DNA of 64,000 nt from NCBI GenBank assembly GCA_022266195.1, contig WHVY01000001.1, forward strand, positions 16,554,001 through 16,618,000, given 5' to 3'. The notes below the pieces were generated by a model, which was not told the DNA's origin, did no database searches, and saw nothing but the letters and a program-made list of their open reading frames with translations. Positions 12,614 to 23,215 of this stretch are shown piece by piece (position 1 is the first letter of the stretch; every line of letters starts with the position of its first letter). The position numbers and the translations under genes were made by a program. The stretch is from Tetranychus cinnabarinus. Lineage: Eukaryota > Arthropoda > Arachnida > Trombidiformes > Tetranychidae.

Positions 12614-14281
12614 AAGCGTTAACAATTATACTATTGACAATAATTAATATTATTTAGATTTACAGGATCAATCAAATTCACATTATACACTGCATGGGAA
12701 TCACCAAGAAATGACTGGAGCTAGACAAATAATGACAATGTATCGGAATAAATTTTGGACCTGTTGAAGTGAATTATCATCCATCGTCATCCCTTCATTT
12801 GGTTATTGATTGGTATTTAGAATCAACTAATTTAATTTGAATAAGAGTCAAATTGTGATCTATAGTTTACAGCTTCAAATTGCATGTTTAGATCAAATGT
12901 TACCTCGAGAGTCTAAGTGCAAACAAATTAAACTACAGTTGACATTTTGATTAGTCTTTCAGTCCTTTGAACATTTAGTGTGTCTGATTCTTGCTCAATA
13001 CAATTTGATTATTGATTAACGGTTACATTTGATGGTGACTGACGATTATTATTGACTTATAACAGTTTAAACTTGATTAATGCCTTTTTCCCTTCAACAT
13101 GAGCAATTTATTAATAAAAATGAAGCATTTTTATGAAAAAATGGAATAAAAAATCAATTTAAAATTACGATTAAAACCATGATAAATGAAGAAAGCCAAG
13201 AGTGTAAACATTTTCTGATCAAATCAAAATGATTCAAAACAGTTTCCATTAATTCATTGATTTAAGTTCAGGATTAATTGGATTGATAGCATTGAAAAGC
13301 TAACTTTAAATCAGCTAACAACAGTTGAATGGTTAATAAAGGTTTGTCTTGATCAGTAAATAGATAAAGACAAATCAAGATTAACTTACTTCAGCCTAAT
13401 AGCCATTCAATGTCAGATCAATCTAGAGGCAATCAAATTACCTTCAGTAAAAAATTTGTTTCAATCTTGCAGCAAATTTTTCCGTTTGAGTTAATTTAAG
13501 TCAGCTGATTAGAATGGTATAAAAGTAATTAAGACTGATTTAGATGATCAGTTGATCAACGTAATATCTCCCACTAACTATTAAAATCATGTGTGTTTAA
13601 CTCTGTAAGCAAAAATATGACCCCCTAAATGTTATTGTTAACCAACACTTATAATTTTATTGATATTTCAATTTTTTATGATTCTCATCATTCATTATCA
13701 GAAATCAATGCGGCTCTAGATTGATCAGATTGCTGTTTACATGGGAAAGCTAATTAGCTATCAATTTACACTAACATTATCGTCACAAACCGGTTAAACC
13801 AATTAACAACCTTCATTTTATCAACCAACATCTGATAATCTGATTTGTTTTTCTTATCAAATAGGGATTCCCATGATTATTTTATTGTTTGTCGCTCCAT
13901 TTGGTATTTTTACTTTGACACAAAACATCAAGCTCTTCAGTTGATCAGATAATGTTGTTGAAGTTGATTTGATAATAAGCAAATTTCAAATTCTAACTCA
14001 TTATAATCCACAGTTCAATAATAACAACCACTTGAAATAGCCATTTTAGCTTAGGTTGGGTCTATTTTCATCTTTGAACTTACTTTCAGTTGTAATACGA
14101 TCATTGTTTAGATTGAGCTGATAATCTAATTAGTTTATTGGTTTATTTAGTTTGATGATCACTTGTAAATTAGACCAAATTGGCTGAAGTTGGTTGATCA
14201 AAAAATTCAAAGGACCCATAATTTGAAGAAACAATCAACATCTGGTTATACGAGTAGCGCTATCCTAAACAGTGGCAAAAT
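12614..14281. other. Intergenic region, nothing recognised
   Basis: About 1.65 kb of AT-rich sequence without a supported exon. It separates the receptor cluster from the phosphomannose-isomerase-like gene and probably holds the latter's promoter and 5' untranslated exon (ending at 14282). Confidence 0.5.
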
Positions 14282-15796
14282 AGTGAGTATCAATCTTTTG
14301 TTTATAAATCTTTATTTTTTGGTGATTGATTGAATCTTAATAATTTGGTTTTATTTAATTTTTACAGTGATTGAACTTGATTGTATAGTGAAAAATGACG
14401 AATGGGGTAAACTAGGTTCATCGTCTTTTGTTGGTCAGTTGCTGAAATGTCAAAGAAGAACGGTCAACGAAACAACTCCATATGCAGCGGTAAGTTATAC
14501 TGTTATGTGTACTAACTCTTTAGTGTTTATAGTTTATGTTGGTCAAGCTTTTTGATCGTAGTTATAATTTAATTTGATTTATCTCAACCTACATGTTGAA
14601 TTAATCTTGTTTGCATTCTTATTAACAGTTATGGATGGGAGTTCATCAATCTGGACCGTCAAAAGTTATCGGGTTGTCACCTGATTTTGATTCAAAGCCA
14701 ATTGACTCTCTCTTAAAAGCTTGGCCTGAGTTTATTGGAAACATTGATATTGCCGCTAAATATGGCTTTAACTTACCAATCTTGGTTAAAATACTTTCAA
14801 TTGGACATTCATTGCCACTTCAGATTAATTTAAGCACAAACAGTGGTTCCAAATCTTGCAAGATTATCCTCGCCTTAACTCCATCATCATTACTGTGTGG
14901 ATTCAGACCTCACAACGAGATAATTAACAACCTAAAAAATTTTCAAGACTTGCGGTTATTGATAAACAGCTCTACTCTTACAAAGTACTTTCAAAGCGTA
15001 TCCGGAACGCAGGTTGAATCTTCTCAATCAAATGTCTATCTAATGCAGTGTTTCAATGAAGCCATCAGTAATTGTCAAGCTCAGAAGTCTATAGATAAAG
15101 CTTTACTGGAATCAAGTGAAGCAATTGAAAGTACAAAGATCAATATAATTTTGAAAAGCCTGTCAGACAAAGGTCTTGATACCAAAAGTTTGGTGTCTTT
15201 CTTTTTCCTCAACTACGTCAATTTGAATTGTGATCAAGCTGTCATCATTGAAGCTAATCAAGTTCATATGCTCCTTGATGGAAGTAAGTATTCGATTATG
15301 AAAAATGAAGAAACAAATTTCCCAATTTTGTCCCTTTTGTTTCATGATGCATCAATCATTAAAAAATGTTCCTATTTGTTTCATTTTTCATCTTTTAGAC
15401 TACCTTGAAGTGTCCAATCCAAATGATAAAGTGATTAGTTCTGAAACAACCTTGGAAAACATAAGTCCATCGATTTGTGTCACGCAAGACTCACCAAAAA
15501 TCGTAAATCCTACGTCTGTGGATGACTGTTCATACGTTTACTCGCCCGAATCAAGCGACTGGACTGTTGAACTAATAAATGCCAATCAGTACAATGAACT
15601 TTCATGTCCCATTTACCAAGCATCGCCAACCTCCTCTGGTTCCTTCATCTTGTTCCTGGGTCCTACAGAGGCAATAGTCAATAACGTTTACCGTCTCAAA
15701 CCAGGTCAAATATTTTTTGTTCCTCCAGGCTTACCATTGCGATTCACCCAATTGAGAGGAGCTTTCAGATTATTCCGTATTTCACTGAAATCTTGA
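14282..15796 (+). CDS. Phosphomannose-isomerase-like protein, probably catalytically inactive
   Basis: Homologue of type I mannose-6-phosphate isomerase, the cytosolic zinc enzyme that interconverts fructose-6-P and mannose-6-P. The model is the last base of exon 1 (14282), then 14368-14489, 14629-15283 and 15399-15796, encoding 391 aa; all introns are GT-AG. The ATG is formed by joining A14282 to TG at 14368-14369, and an in-frame TAG lies upstream in exon 1. Family landmarks are EWGKLGSSS near the N terminus, LWMGVHQSGPSKV at 42-54, LPILVKILSIGHSLPLQ near 90-106, ALTPSSLLCGFRPHNEI near 123-139, and NQVHMLLDG around 251-259. Compared with active enzymes, the QAH metal motif is QIN (Q106 kept, His changed to Asn108), the segment containing the KPEMA glutamate ligand is shortened and lacks it, and the VRAG arginine motif after the last metal His is absent. 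The His in NQVHM (254) is kept. A poly(A) signal AATAAA is at 15958-15963. I infer a pseudoenzyme or one with changed function. Confidence 0.82.
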
Positions 15797-16559
15797 ATGG
15801 CAAAAAATGGCTAGACATCAATTTTTTTACTATTGTTCCTATTATTATTTGTTATGTTTTATCTCTAACAATTTATTCGTTGTATATTTTGGACTGCTCT
15901 TTGAATTGATAAATTGTTATCATTGTAACGGATTCTATTATCACTTCCAAACTAGACAATAAACACGAGCAAACAAAAGTGTTTTATTATCAAATTTAAT
16001 AATATTCTTGGTAATTTGATCAGTACACTTTTAAGTAAATACTCGGTTCTTTTTTATCAATTCAATTTATTCTGATTGTACAATTGATAATCTTCAAATT
16101 TAAAAGTTAATGGATGACATTTTCACATTTTTACCCCAAAATTGAAATAATTATACTCTTTAACTTTTTCTTCTAGTCCTTTCCAGTGTTAAAACTAACC
16201 ATGTCCGGGTTTATGAGGCTCCCAATGAATCATGGATTCACCAGTTTCAGATGAAATATCGTTACACCCAGTCGACCTCAGATTAATCGATAAAGTTGTC
16301 AACTTAATCATCTGGCAAGAAAATTGTGATGACAATCAGTTAACTCCAAATGTTACATTAATTACAAGCTTGCTATTTGCTAATCCGGTTTTACCTTAAC
16401 TACTATCTTCATCATCGATTTTATTGAGAGTTTCATGTTCCTGGTTAAGATTGGATTCCATTGATACCAACTGTTTGATGCAGAATATTTTGCATCATAA
16501 TACAATTAGTGTTAATTTTTCGCATCTATTTTCATTATTCAACAGTCTAATGTTAAATC
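15797..16559. other. 3' UTR and intergenic spacer
   Basis: Contains the AATAAA at 15958-15963 serving the upstream gene, then AT-rich sequence leading to the M28 peptidase start. No further gene is seen. Confidence 0.5.
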
Positions 16560-18206
16560 ATGTTAATCATTCACCGGATTAAACTCATCATATTGTGCAT
16601 AATCTATTTTTCAACTGGTTTTGCAAGAGGTAAGTCAATCAATTCAGTTAAATTGTTAGTCATTATCTTTTGTTTACTAATTATCTAACCATTAAACATT
16701 TGATTCTAAATTTCTTATTTGTTAGGAAGACCCGATGGACAAGTTAACCACGATAATGAAGACAAAGCTGGGGGTAATCATGACGGTGATAGTGATATTG
16801 ACATGGATCTGATTAATTTCAGTGGAATAAGGAAAAATGATGAACATACGAGACACATTCTAGCCAATTTAATGGATCCAAATCCAGTTGATCCAAGTCA
16901 CAATGGGTCTTTGATTATATCTGAGCGTTTAATTGCAAAAGAAATGACTGGTTTAACCAATAGATCTCAGGCCAATTTAATATCAACCACAACACCTTCA
17001 AGTCCAGATGAACTGACCAATTTTTACGCTGAATCAGGATCCATTAAAGGAGCTGATATTGAGATGATGAAGAAAACATTGGTTAAACTATTTTCAAAAG
17101 CTCGCAGTCATGAAGCAAATATAACTCACAAGGAATTGATTAGGAGTAAAATATTGGACAGATTATCCTTGTTTACCAGTGAAACGTTTTGCCAAGAGTT
17201 CACTGGTAGAGACAAAAATGGAGCAATTGTGAAAGGTGTTAACATTATCGGAATACTTCCAGGTCGTTTACGAGGTGAACATGGTGAAGGTGTCATGGTT
17301 ATAGGAGCTCATTATGATACTGTTGCAACATGTCCAGGAATGGATGACAATGGATCAGGAGCAATGGCAGTTCTTGAAAGTGCAAGAATACTTTCCTCTA
17401 AAATGGGTGATCTTAACCATACAATTATTTTTGTCACCTTTGATCTAGAAGAGCTCGGAGCTCTTGGCAGTATCGCCTTTGTCAACAATTATCTAATCCC
17501 GAAGGTTCTCAATTCAAACAATGTCAAATTTTTGGGTGCTTATATTATGGACATGATTCTCAATTACGATCCTTCAGTCAACGCTCAAATATTACCGAGA
17601 GATATTTCAAGAGTAGGTTTCTTGTCGTAAAGTATTTTTATTGTTATCATTATTTTTCACTGAAATTGTATCTAATTGAAATTTTGTTGTTCTAGGCTGC
17701 ACCAGAAGCTGCTGATTGGGTTCGTCGAAATAATAATATGGGTGATTTTGTTGCCATTTGGACACGAAGGAAAGTTGATTGGCATCTCTGGTATACATTT
17801 GAACAATCCTTCAATGAGTTAACTGTGCCACCGGCTAATCACAAAATTCTGGTTATTGATCCACCGATTCCTCGAACACCCATTCTCTTTGATAATTATT
17901 TGTATCGTAATTTTATGAGAAGTGACCATGCATCATTCTGGAATCACAAGAGCCGAGCTTATAAAGAGACTCTACATGCAGTCCTCATTACAGATATGGG
18001 TAATTTAATTTTTACAAAAGCTGTTTAATCAATACAGTTAAATATAATCATGATTTATTTATTTCTCAGGTCCATGGAGAGGTGTACAAAGAGCTTGCTA
18101 TCACGAATTTTGTGACGATGAAAGTCAACTAACTACTTACAATTTAGAGTTTGTCAAACATATCATCGATGCTTTGGTTCGCACTGTTGTTACGTTCACT
18201 TCTTAA
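16560..18206 (+). CDS. Secreted M28-family zinc metallopeptidase
   Basis: Predicted extracellular or lysosomal exopeptidase of the M28 (aminopeptidase Y/S-like) family. Coding exons are 16560-16629, 16726-17612, 17696-17999 and 18070-18206, encoding 465 aa. The ATG at 16560 starts a hydrophobic signal peptide (IILCIIYFSTGFA) of about 22 residues; an earlier ATG at 16550 runs into a stop. An acidic, low-complexity stretch follows (residues about 25-55). The complete M28 metal set is visible: GAHYDT near 217-222, PGMDDNGSG near 227-235, DLEELG near 263-268 with the catalytic and metal-binding glutamates, YIMDMILNY, and SDHASFW late in the chain. All five co-catalytic zinc ligands therefore appear present and the enzyme should be active. 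Two cysteines (EFCDDE and CYHEF region) near the C terminus may form a disulfide. The exact substrate cannot be told from sequence. Confidence 0.85.
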
Positions 18207-18861
18207 CCTACAATAATCTTGGGAATCCATCACAGTATCTAACATTGATATAAGGCTAAATTAAATTATTTAATCGACTAAATTCAACCAATGCTGAGAA
18301 TCAGCAAAGCAAATGACTTGCTAAGCAACATTTGGTCATTGTTTTTCCCCAAATACTTACTAATTATTAAAGTCATTTTGGAATTTTGGAGATTATTGTT
18401 ACTTAATATAGTTTCAATGTCTTTAATCAACAAACCATCTATAAATAATCTGATGAGATTTTGTTTAATTGATCGAAAGGTGAACGCTATCTGAAATAGT
18501 AAGAATGGATGAAAGTCGTTTTGACGAAAAAAAGATACGCTCTTAACTAGGCTATTGGTCACCAGTTAAAGTCGTTCGTGTATTGATCATGGTGATGTAA
18601 AGGATACAAAAAAAGATGTGTGTAAATGTACAAATAGATAATATCAACAAATAATAATAACGATAACAATAGCTGTAAAAAAGCAATTATGAACAAATAT
18701 AACTACAAATGTAAATGAGATGTAACCAACGTCTTGTTGATAATGAAAAAAAAAACAAAATATTTAGATGAGTGTTCACAGAAACATTGATGAGATAATA
18801 TGGAATGAATATGAAATGAAATGGAAAGGTGACGATTAATCTGTATAAGGCTGAAATTGTT
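18207..18861. other. Convergent intergenic region
   Basis: Lies between the converging M28 peptidase and Mos genes and should hold both 3' untranslated regions. Frames of 60-90 codons exist on both strands but overlap each other and show no family content. Confidence 0.5.
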
Positions 18862-19961
18862 TCAAGTCGTCAGAGATTCATATCCTGAGTCAGGAGAATC
18901 AGAAGTAAATCGATGAACAAGTTCATCGGCAGATGGACGAATTGATGTATCAGCATTCCAACAGCATTGAGCAGTTCTAATGTAATTAGACATTTCAAGA
19001 CTTGCTTGAGATTCACCAAATTTAGGTCTAACACCGCGACAGACCTAGAAACAAAAATGGAGGGAAAATAATCAGTGAAACGATTCATCGATATGTTAGC
19101 AATAAGCTTTCAAAGCTTATTTTGTTATTTGTAACAAAATAAGCTTTGAAAGCTTATTTGTAAGCCAATTGATGACCTTAATATATTTATTTTAATCAAT
19201 TTTCACGAGCAAATTACCTTGAAAATAATGGCTTGTGAACTATCGCCGTAAAATGGAGTCTCCCTTGAAACCAATTGCCACATGATAATACCGAAGGAAT
19301 AGATATCAGCCTTTTCTGTTGGTTTGGCACCTCTAAACAATTCTGGTGATGTGTAAGGTATTGTTCCAGGTGGTGGTTGTCCTCCACACCGAATCCGACC
19401 ACGATGGTCATGGCCTGGCTCTAAGTTTAACGAGCATCCGAAATCGACTAATTTACAAGTGTCATCCGAGGATATCATTATATTAGAAGGTTTAAGGTCA
19501 AGGTGAAGAATACGTTGATCATGACAATAAGCTAGACCTGCTGATATTTGGTAGAGTATATAATTACGCCTTTCTCGGTCGATCACTTCGTTTGGGTCAT
19601 TTATGCAGGTTTCCAATGACATTGATCCGGCAGCTTCCATGATAACCATTTGAAGACCAATCGATTTGAAAAGAGAAACGGAATTAAAATTGGACAGATA
19701 AGAGTCAGTGAAGAAGAGAGATAAATCATCTGGACGCAACTCAATTATCTCATGTGTTTTTACAATGTTTGGATGGCGGAGAGATAAACTGTTTCGTTCA
19801 CCGCGACAGGAGCACGGTGATATTGGACATATCTTGATTGCAAAATCATTATTATCCAGTGAGGTCGAGAATACACGACCGAAAGCACCTCGACCAATTG
19901 TCACAGAAGCTAATTCAGCAGGTTGCAAATCTTTGAACAATTTACATAATACATTAAACAT
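18862..19961 (-). CDS. mos: Serine/threonine protein kinase Mos
   Basis: Oocyte MAP kinase kinase kinase that drives MEK/ERK signalling during meiotic maturation and metaphase arrest in animals. Coding exons are 19961-19218 (248 codons) and 19044-18862 (60 codons plus stop), phase 0, encoding 308 aa; the intron is 173 bp with GT-AG ends. Kinase motifs seen: glycine loop GRGAFGRV at 23-30, FAIKI with Lys43, HLDLKPSN at 153-160, DFGCS at 173-177, PYTSPEL as the APE-like motif, and AQCCWNADTSIRPSADELV near the C terminus. HLDLKPxN and DFGCS, in place of the usual HRD and DFG[LFV], are hallmarks of the Mos subfamily, so the identification is firm. There is only a short N-terminal tail before the kinase domain. 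It is divergently arranged with MRPS31 copy 1, with 281 bp between start codons. Its intron contains a perfect 27-bp hairpin. Confidence 0.93.
19101..19158. repeat. Perfect inverted repeat (27-bp arms, 4-base loop) in Mos intron
   Basis: Left arm 19101-19127 (AATAAGCTTTCAAAGCTTAT then TTTGTTA) is the exact reverse complement of the right arm 19132-19158, with loop TTTG. Each arm is itself nearly palindromic (AATAAGCTT..AAGCTTATT), so the sequence could form a cruciform in DNA or a strong hairpin in the Mos pre-mRNA. It lies wholly inside the single Mos intron. Confidence 0.95.
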
Positions 19962-20242
19962 ATTTGTATATTAAGACTCTGAACTGATAGAATTGACAAA
20001 TTTAGAAATTATTACTTGGATTTTAATGAGTTATGTCCACATTGGTTAATAGTTTACTACTAAATTAACTTGTTTCTTTGAAAAGTAAATCATCGGGTAT
20101 ACACTTCGCAATGCTTTAACATTCCCTCAAGTTTCAATTTTTCCTTCAATGTTTGTTTTTAAATTAGTTTTTCTCAATTTTTTGTAAATATTATCGTACT
20201 TTTTTGATTCATGTTATATTTTCTTATGATTGTACCAACATT
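19962..20242. promoter_or_regulatory. Bidirectional promoter region between Mos and MRPS31
   Basis: The two start codons diverge across only 281 bp, so both promoters must lie here or overlap. The sequence is AT-rich with no clear TATA element. The whole interval is also preserved in the duplicate at about 28339-28619. An out-of-frame ATG at 20226, 17 bases before the MRPS31 start, would give a short overlapping upstream frame if included in the mRNA. Confidence 0.55.
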
Positions 20243-21416
20243 ATGTCTATTATCTGTGGTAATTTGTTGCGTTTGACCAGATTTCAAAGAGAGGTTTCAA
20301 GGTAAGATGAATTTCTAGATCAAAATATGAATTTGTACAAACACATGTCTAATATCATTTGTTTTATTTTGTTTAATATTATTTTGATAGATATTGTGTT
20401 GGAAAAAGAATTACATCAAGTGAATTAATTATCCCTAGATATTTATCAACTGGTTCAAATCAAGATGATGATGACAAGAACCCAAAGGTTATTAAAGCAA
20501 AACTTGAGAAGGTAGCTAAAAAAATTGGTAATAAAATTGATGGTGAAGAGGGTAAAAAAACTAAAGAAGGTTTAATGAAAATGGTCAGTTTACAATTCGA
20601 AGAAAGTAAAGTTCCTGATTCAAATGCGATGGCTAATATTGCAAATATTTTAAAGTAAGAATTAACATAAATTGTCAATCTATCTCTAATTTAACTAATT
20701 TTATATTTCTGTTTTTTTCTCCAAAAATAAGGGATTTACCGGTTGAAGTATCTAAAAAGATGTCAAAGGGTATGACAACAAATAAAGACCAACAAAGATT
20801 TGCTGATAAACAAGAGAATAGATTTTCTGACCGACAAGAAAATAGATTTGTTGATAAAGAAGGAAACAGATCGCGTAGTTGGAGAGATAGACCACCACAA
20901 TTAGATTTTAGGAATAGAACTACAAATTTTGATAGAAAAGATGGACGCAATTATCAAGAAAGACCTCATCGACAACATGAATATGTGAATTATAATGCTG
21001 CAAAGCCTTTAAATCTTTTTGATAATAAATCACCAAATGGAGATTATTTTACATTAGAAACATGGAAAAGATTACGTGATGAAGAAATGGACTTGGAATT
21101 TCGAAAACCGCCAAAGAATGCTTTTGATGAAATGATTCAAATGACCAAAGAAGGTAAATTATGGAGTTATCCAATTGATAATGAAGCTGGATTGGAGGAA
21201 GAAGCAAAAGTTCCCTTTTATGATCATATATTTCTTGATCATCTTCTTGAAGGAATCCCAGAATCTGGTCCAGTTCGAGAGTTTATTGATATAATGATGA
21301 TTGGTGTGACTAATAATGCATTTATAACTGTAGAAAGAAAACATGCAATTGTTAAATGGTATGTTGATTTTTTCAAAGAGAAAGAGCAAATTTTAAGGGA
21401 ATGTGGTGCTCTTTAA
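20243..21416 (+). CDS. MRPS31: Mitochondrial ribosomal protein S31 (mS31), copy 1
   Basis: Component of the small subunit of the mitochondrial ribosome. Coding exons are 20243-20301, 20391-20654 and 20732-21416, encoding 335 aa, with GT-AG introns of 89 and 77 bp. The N terminus (LLRLTRFQREVSRYCVGKR) is basic and hydrophobic, as expected for a mitochondrial targeting peptide. The middle is charged and low in complexity (RFADKQENR and RFVDKEGNR repeats). The conserved mS31 C-terminal domain contains WKRLRDEEMDLEF, FDEMIQMTKEGKLWSYPIDN and EEEAKVPFYDHIFLDHLLEG. AATAAA is at 21423-21428 just after the stop. A second intact copy lies 8.4 kb to the right, differing at only a few residues. Confidence 0.87.
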
Positions 21417-21465
21417 AATATCAATAAATCTCTGTATAATTTAAAACCTGTTGTATAGTCATAGA

Positions 21466-22099
21466 TTCCTTATTAAAATAATTGAACCTCAAAAATAACA
21501 TTGTATGTCAATTTTTTTGCTTAAAAAATTGCCAATGGACGTTTCACCGTTAGTTATTCCTTAATCATTTTTGAAAGTGCCTTACTCGTTTAAACCCAGC
21601 TAAACGTTTGAGTATTCACAATCTAATATCGATGTACTCTGAACAAATTTTCATTTAAAAGTGAAACTTAATAGTTCAAAACATAGATGGTTTCCGCAAA
21701 TGGTCACATAAAAAGAAGTCTTGAAATGAAATTGTGCATCTTTGAATGCTAGATATTGCCCATTAGCCGAATTCAATATTAATCTTCGAATGATATTAAT
21801 AATAGAAAATATAGATTATATGAACAAAGTACAAATAAATATAAATGGATATTATTTAATAATATAATACGAATAATATATACCAAAGAAGTTTGTAGTC
21901 ATTAATGTGATTGCGTTAAATAAATATTGTCTAAACTAGCTAACCTAAACATATCTTAAATACATGTCTTTAGGTTTTAAAGCATTCAAATTATGTTATT
22001 AATATTTTAAAAGTTATTTTTGTTATTAGCAGTTCACTTGTTAATTTATCAATTCAACTTTTCCAAATTGTAACTTTCACAAAGTAGAAATGGTTTGTA
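21466..22099. other. Intergenic, nothing recognised
   Basis: AT-rich sequence between the MRPS31 copy 1 end and the convergent CALML4-like gene; it should contain that gene's 3' untranslated region. Confidence 0.5.
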
Positions 22100-22874
22100 T
22101 CAATAATCAGGGACAGGGGCTGAGAGTACACCAACCAAATCTTGATATTTAACATAAGGTCCCATTGTATTGGCTTCTCTAAGAATGTGGTCGACCTCAC
22201 GGGTTCCGAGTTTTTCACCCCATTGACAGAGGATGTGTTTCAAATCACGAACATGAATCTGACCTGTTCTATTGAGATCCCATCCTTGAAATGCTTCCAA
22301 TATTTCTTCCGGCACTTTTTCCTTCTTTGAATGAGTATGCATTACATCAAGAAAATCAGCAAAAGACAATTTACCTCCTGAGAAACAGAAAACCAGACAA
22401 AAATAGTTATTTAATAATGATTAGGTAAAGGCCTGAATTTTCATATTACATAAAGCAGACAACTCATACAAAAAGTCTTCAGGAACTGATGAAAGTTGAA
22501 TTTGATAATGCATAAGCAGAATCTAGAAAACAATTTTTCCAAATTTTCTCAACCTAAATGGTATTATCACATATTTAGTGATTGAACAACAAAATTAAAA
22601 AGACTTACCCTTTTCTTTCAAATAAACTCGCATCTCAGGAATAGTTGGACTCATTCCAAGAGATCTCATAATCAAAGCAAGCTCATCAATGTTGACAATC
22701 ATTCCATTGTTATGAGTGTTAAGGTAGAAGCAGTCACGAAATTCATCAATATCTTGTTCTTTAAAGTAACGAGCCTGAAATTAAAGGAATTAAGTAAATA
22801 TCAAGTAAGTAAGACATTAAAAATTAAGAAAAATTAACTTGATTTCTAATAATTAAAAGAAATAACTCACCATA
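22100..22874 (-). CDS. CALML4: Calmodulin-like protein 4 (EF-hand)
   Basis: Small EF-hand protein resembling calmodulin-like 4, a light-chain-type partner of unconventional myosins in animals. Coding exons are 22874-22872 (only the ATG), 22774-22609 and 22377-22100, encoding 148 aa, the usual calmodulin length. Splice signals are good: ATG|GTGAGT, then TTTCAG|GCTCGT, and AAAAGG|GTAAGT to TTCTCAG|GAGG. Family matches include M-ARYFKEQDIDEFRDCF at the start, LIMRSLGMSPTIPEM, LSFADFLDVMH, QWGEKLGTREVDHILREA, and a C terminus VKYQDLV...PDY that parallels the vertebrate protein ending in DY. The EF-hand loops lack a full set of acidic calcium ligands (for example NTHNNGMIVNID), so calcium binding is probably weak or absent, as in other members. 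The ATG-only coding exon is unusual but consistent with the conserved M-A start. Confidence 0.8.
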
Positions 22875-23215
22875 ATTACGTTTCCCGTAAACAAAAAGTT
22901 ACAAGCTAAAGTCAAAAACAGCTGACTGAGTAAGCCTCAAGTCAACACTTGAACTGATCAAAGAAAGCTAAAGACAAGTTATTATTGATACAAGGTAAAA
23001 ACATCACCTTATTCCTTGAGTAAAGTTGTGTTTTAAACTTCTGTCTATTTCATGAGGAAATTATATTTAAAAATACATATTATTATAATTTACTCAAAAT
23101 TTATTGATAGAAATATAAATTCTGTACACCTACAGTTGGGATAAATATTGCAACAAAAACTTAATTTGACTTTTCAATCAACCCAATCTAACATTAGACA
23201 AAAACTTGCTAAATG
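22875..23215. other. Short intergenic region
   Basis: Lies between the CALML4-like first coding exon and the last exon of the fourth receptor-like gene. It should contain the 5' untranslated part and promoter of the former and the 3' end of the latter. No other feature is seen. Confidence 0.4.

Larger units (their letters stand above)
19905..21465 (+). repeat. Segmental duplication, source-side copy (Mos 5' tip + MRPS31)
   Basis: This block aligns in direct orientation with 28282-29852 at high identity, including introns and the intergenic promoter region. It begins within the first 19 codons of Mos and ends just past the MRPS31 poly(A) region (common sequence up to GTATAGTCATAGA). Since it contains introns and a promoter, it arose by DNA duplication rather than retrocopying. 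The intact Mos gene marks this as the more ancestral location. Confidence 0.92.

Noticed and set aside
19708..19974. 88-codon plus-strand frame over the start of Mos
   Set aside because: It is antisense to a clearly recognised kinase exon.
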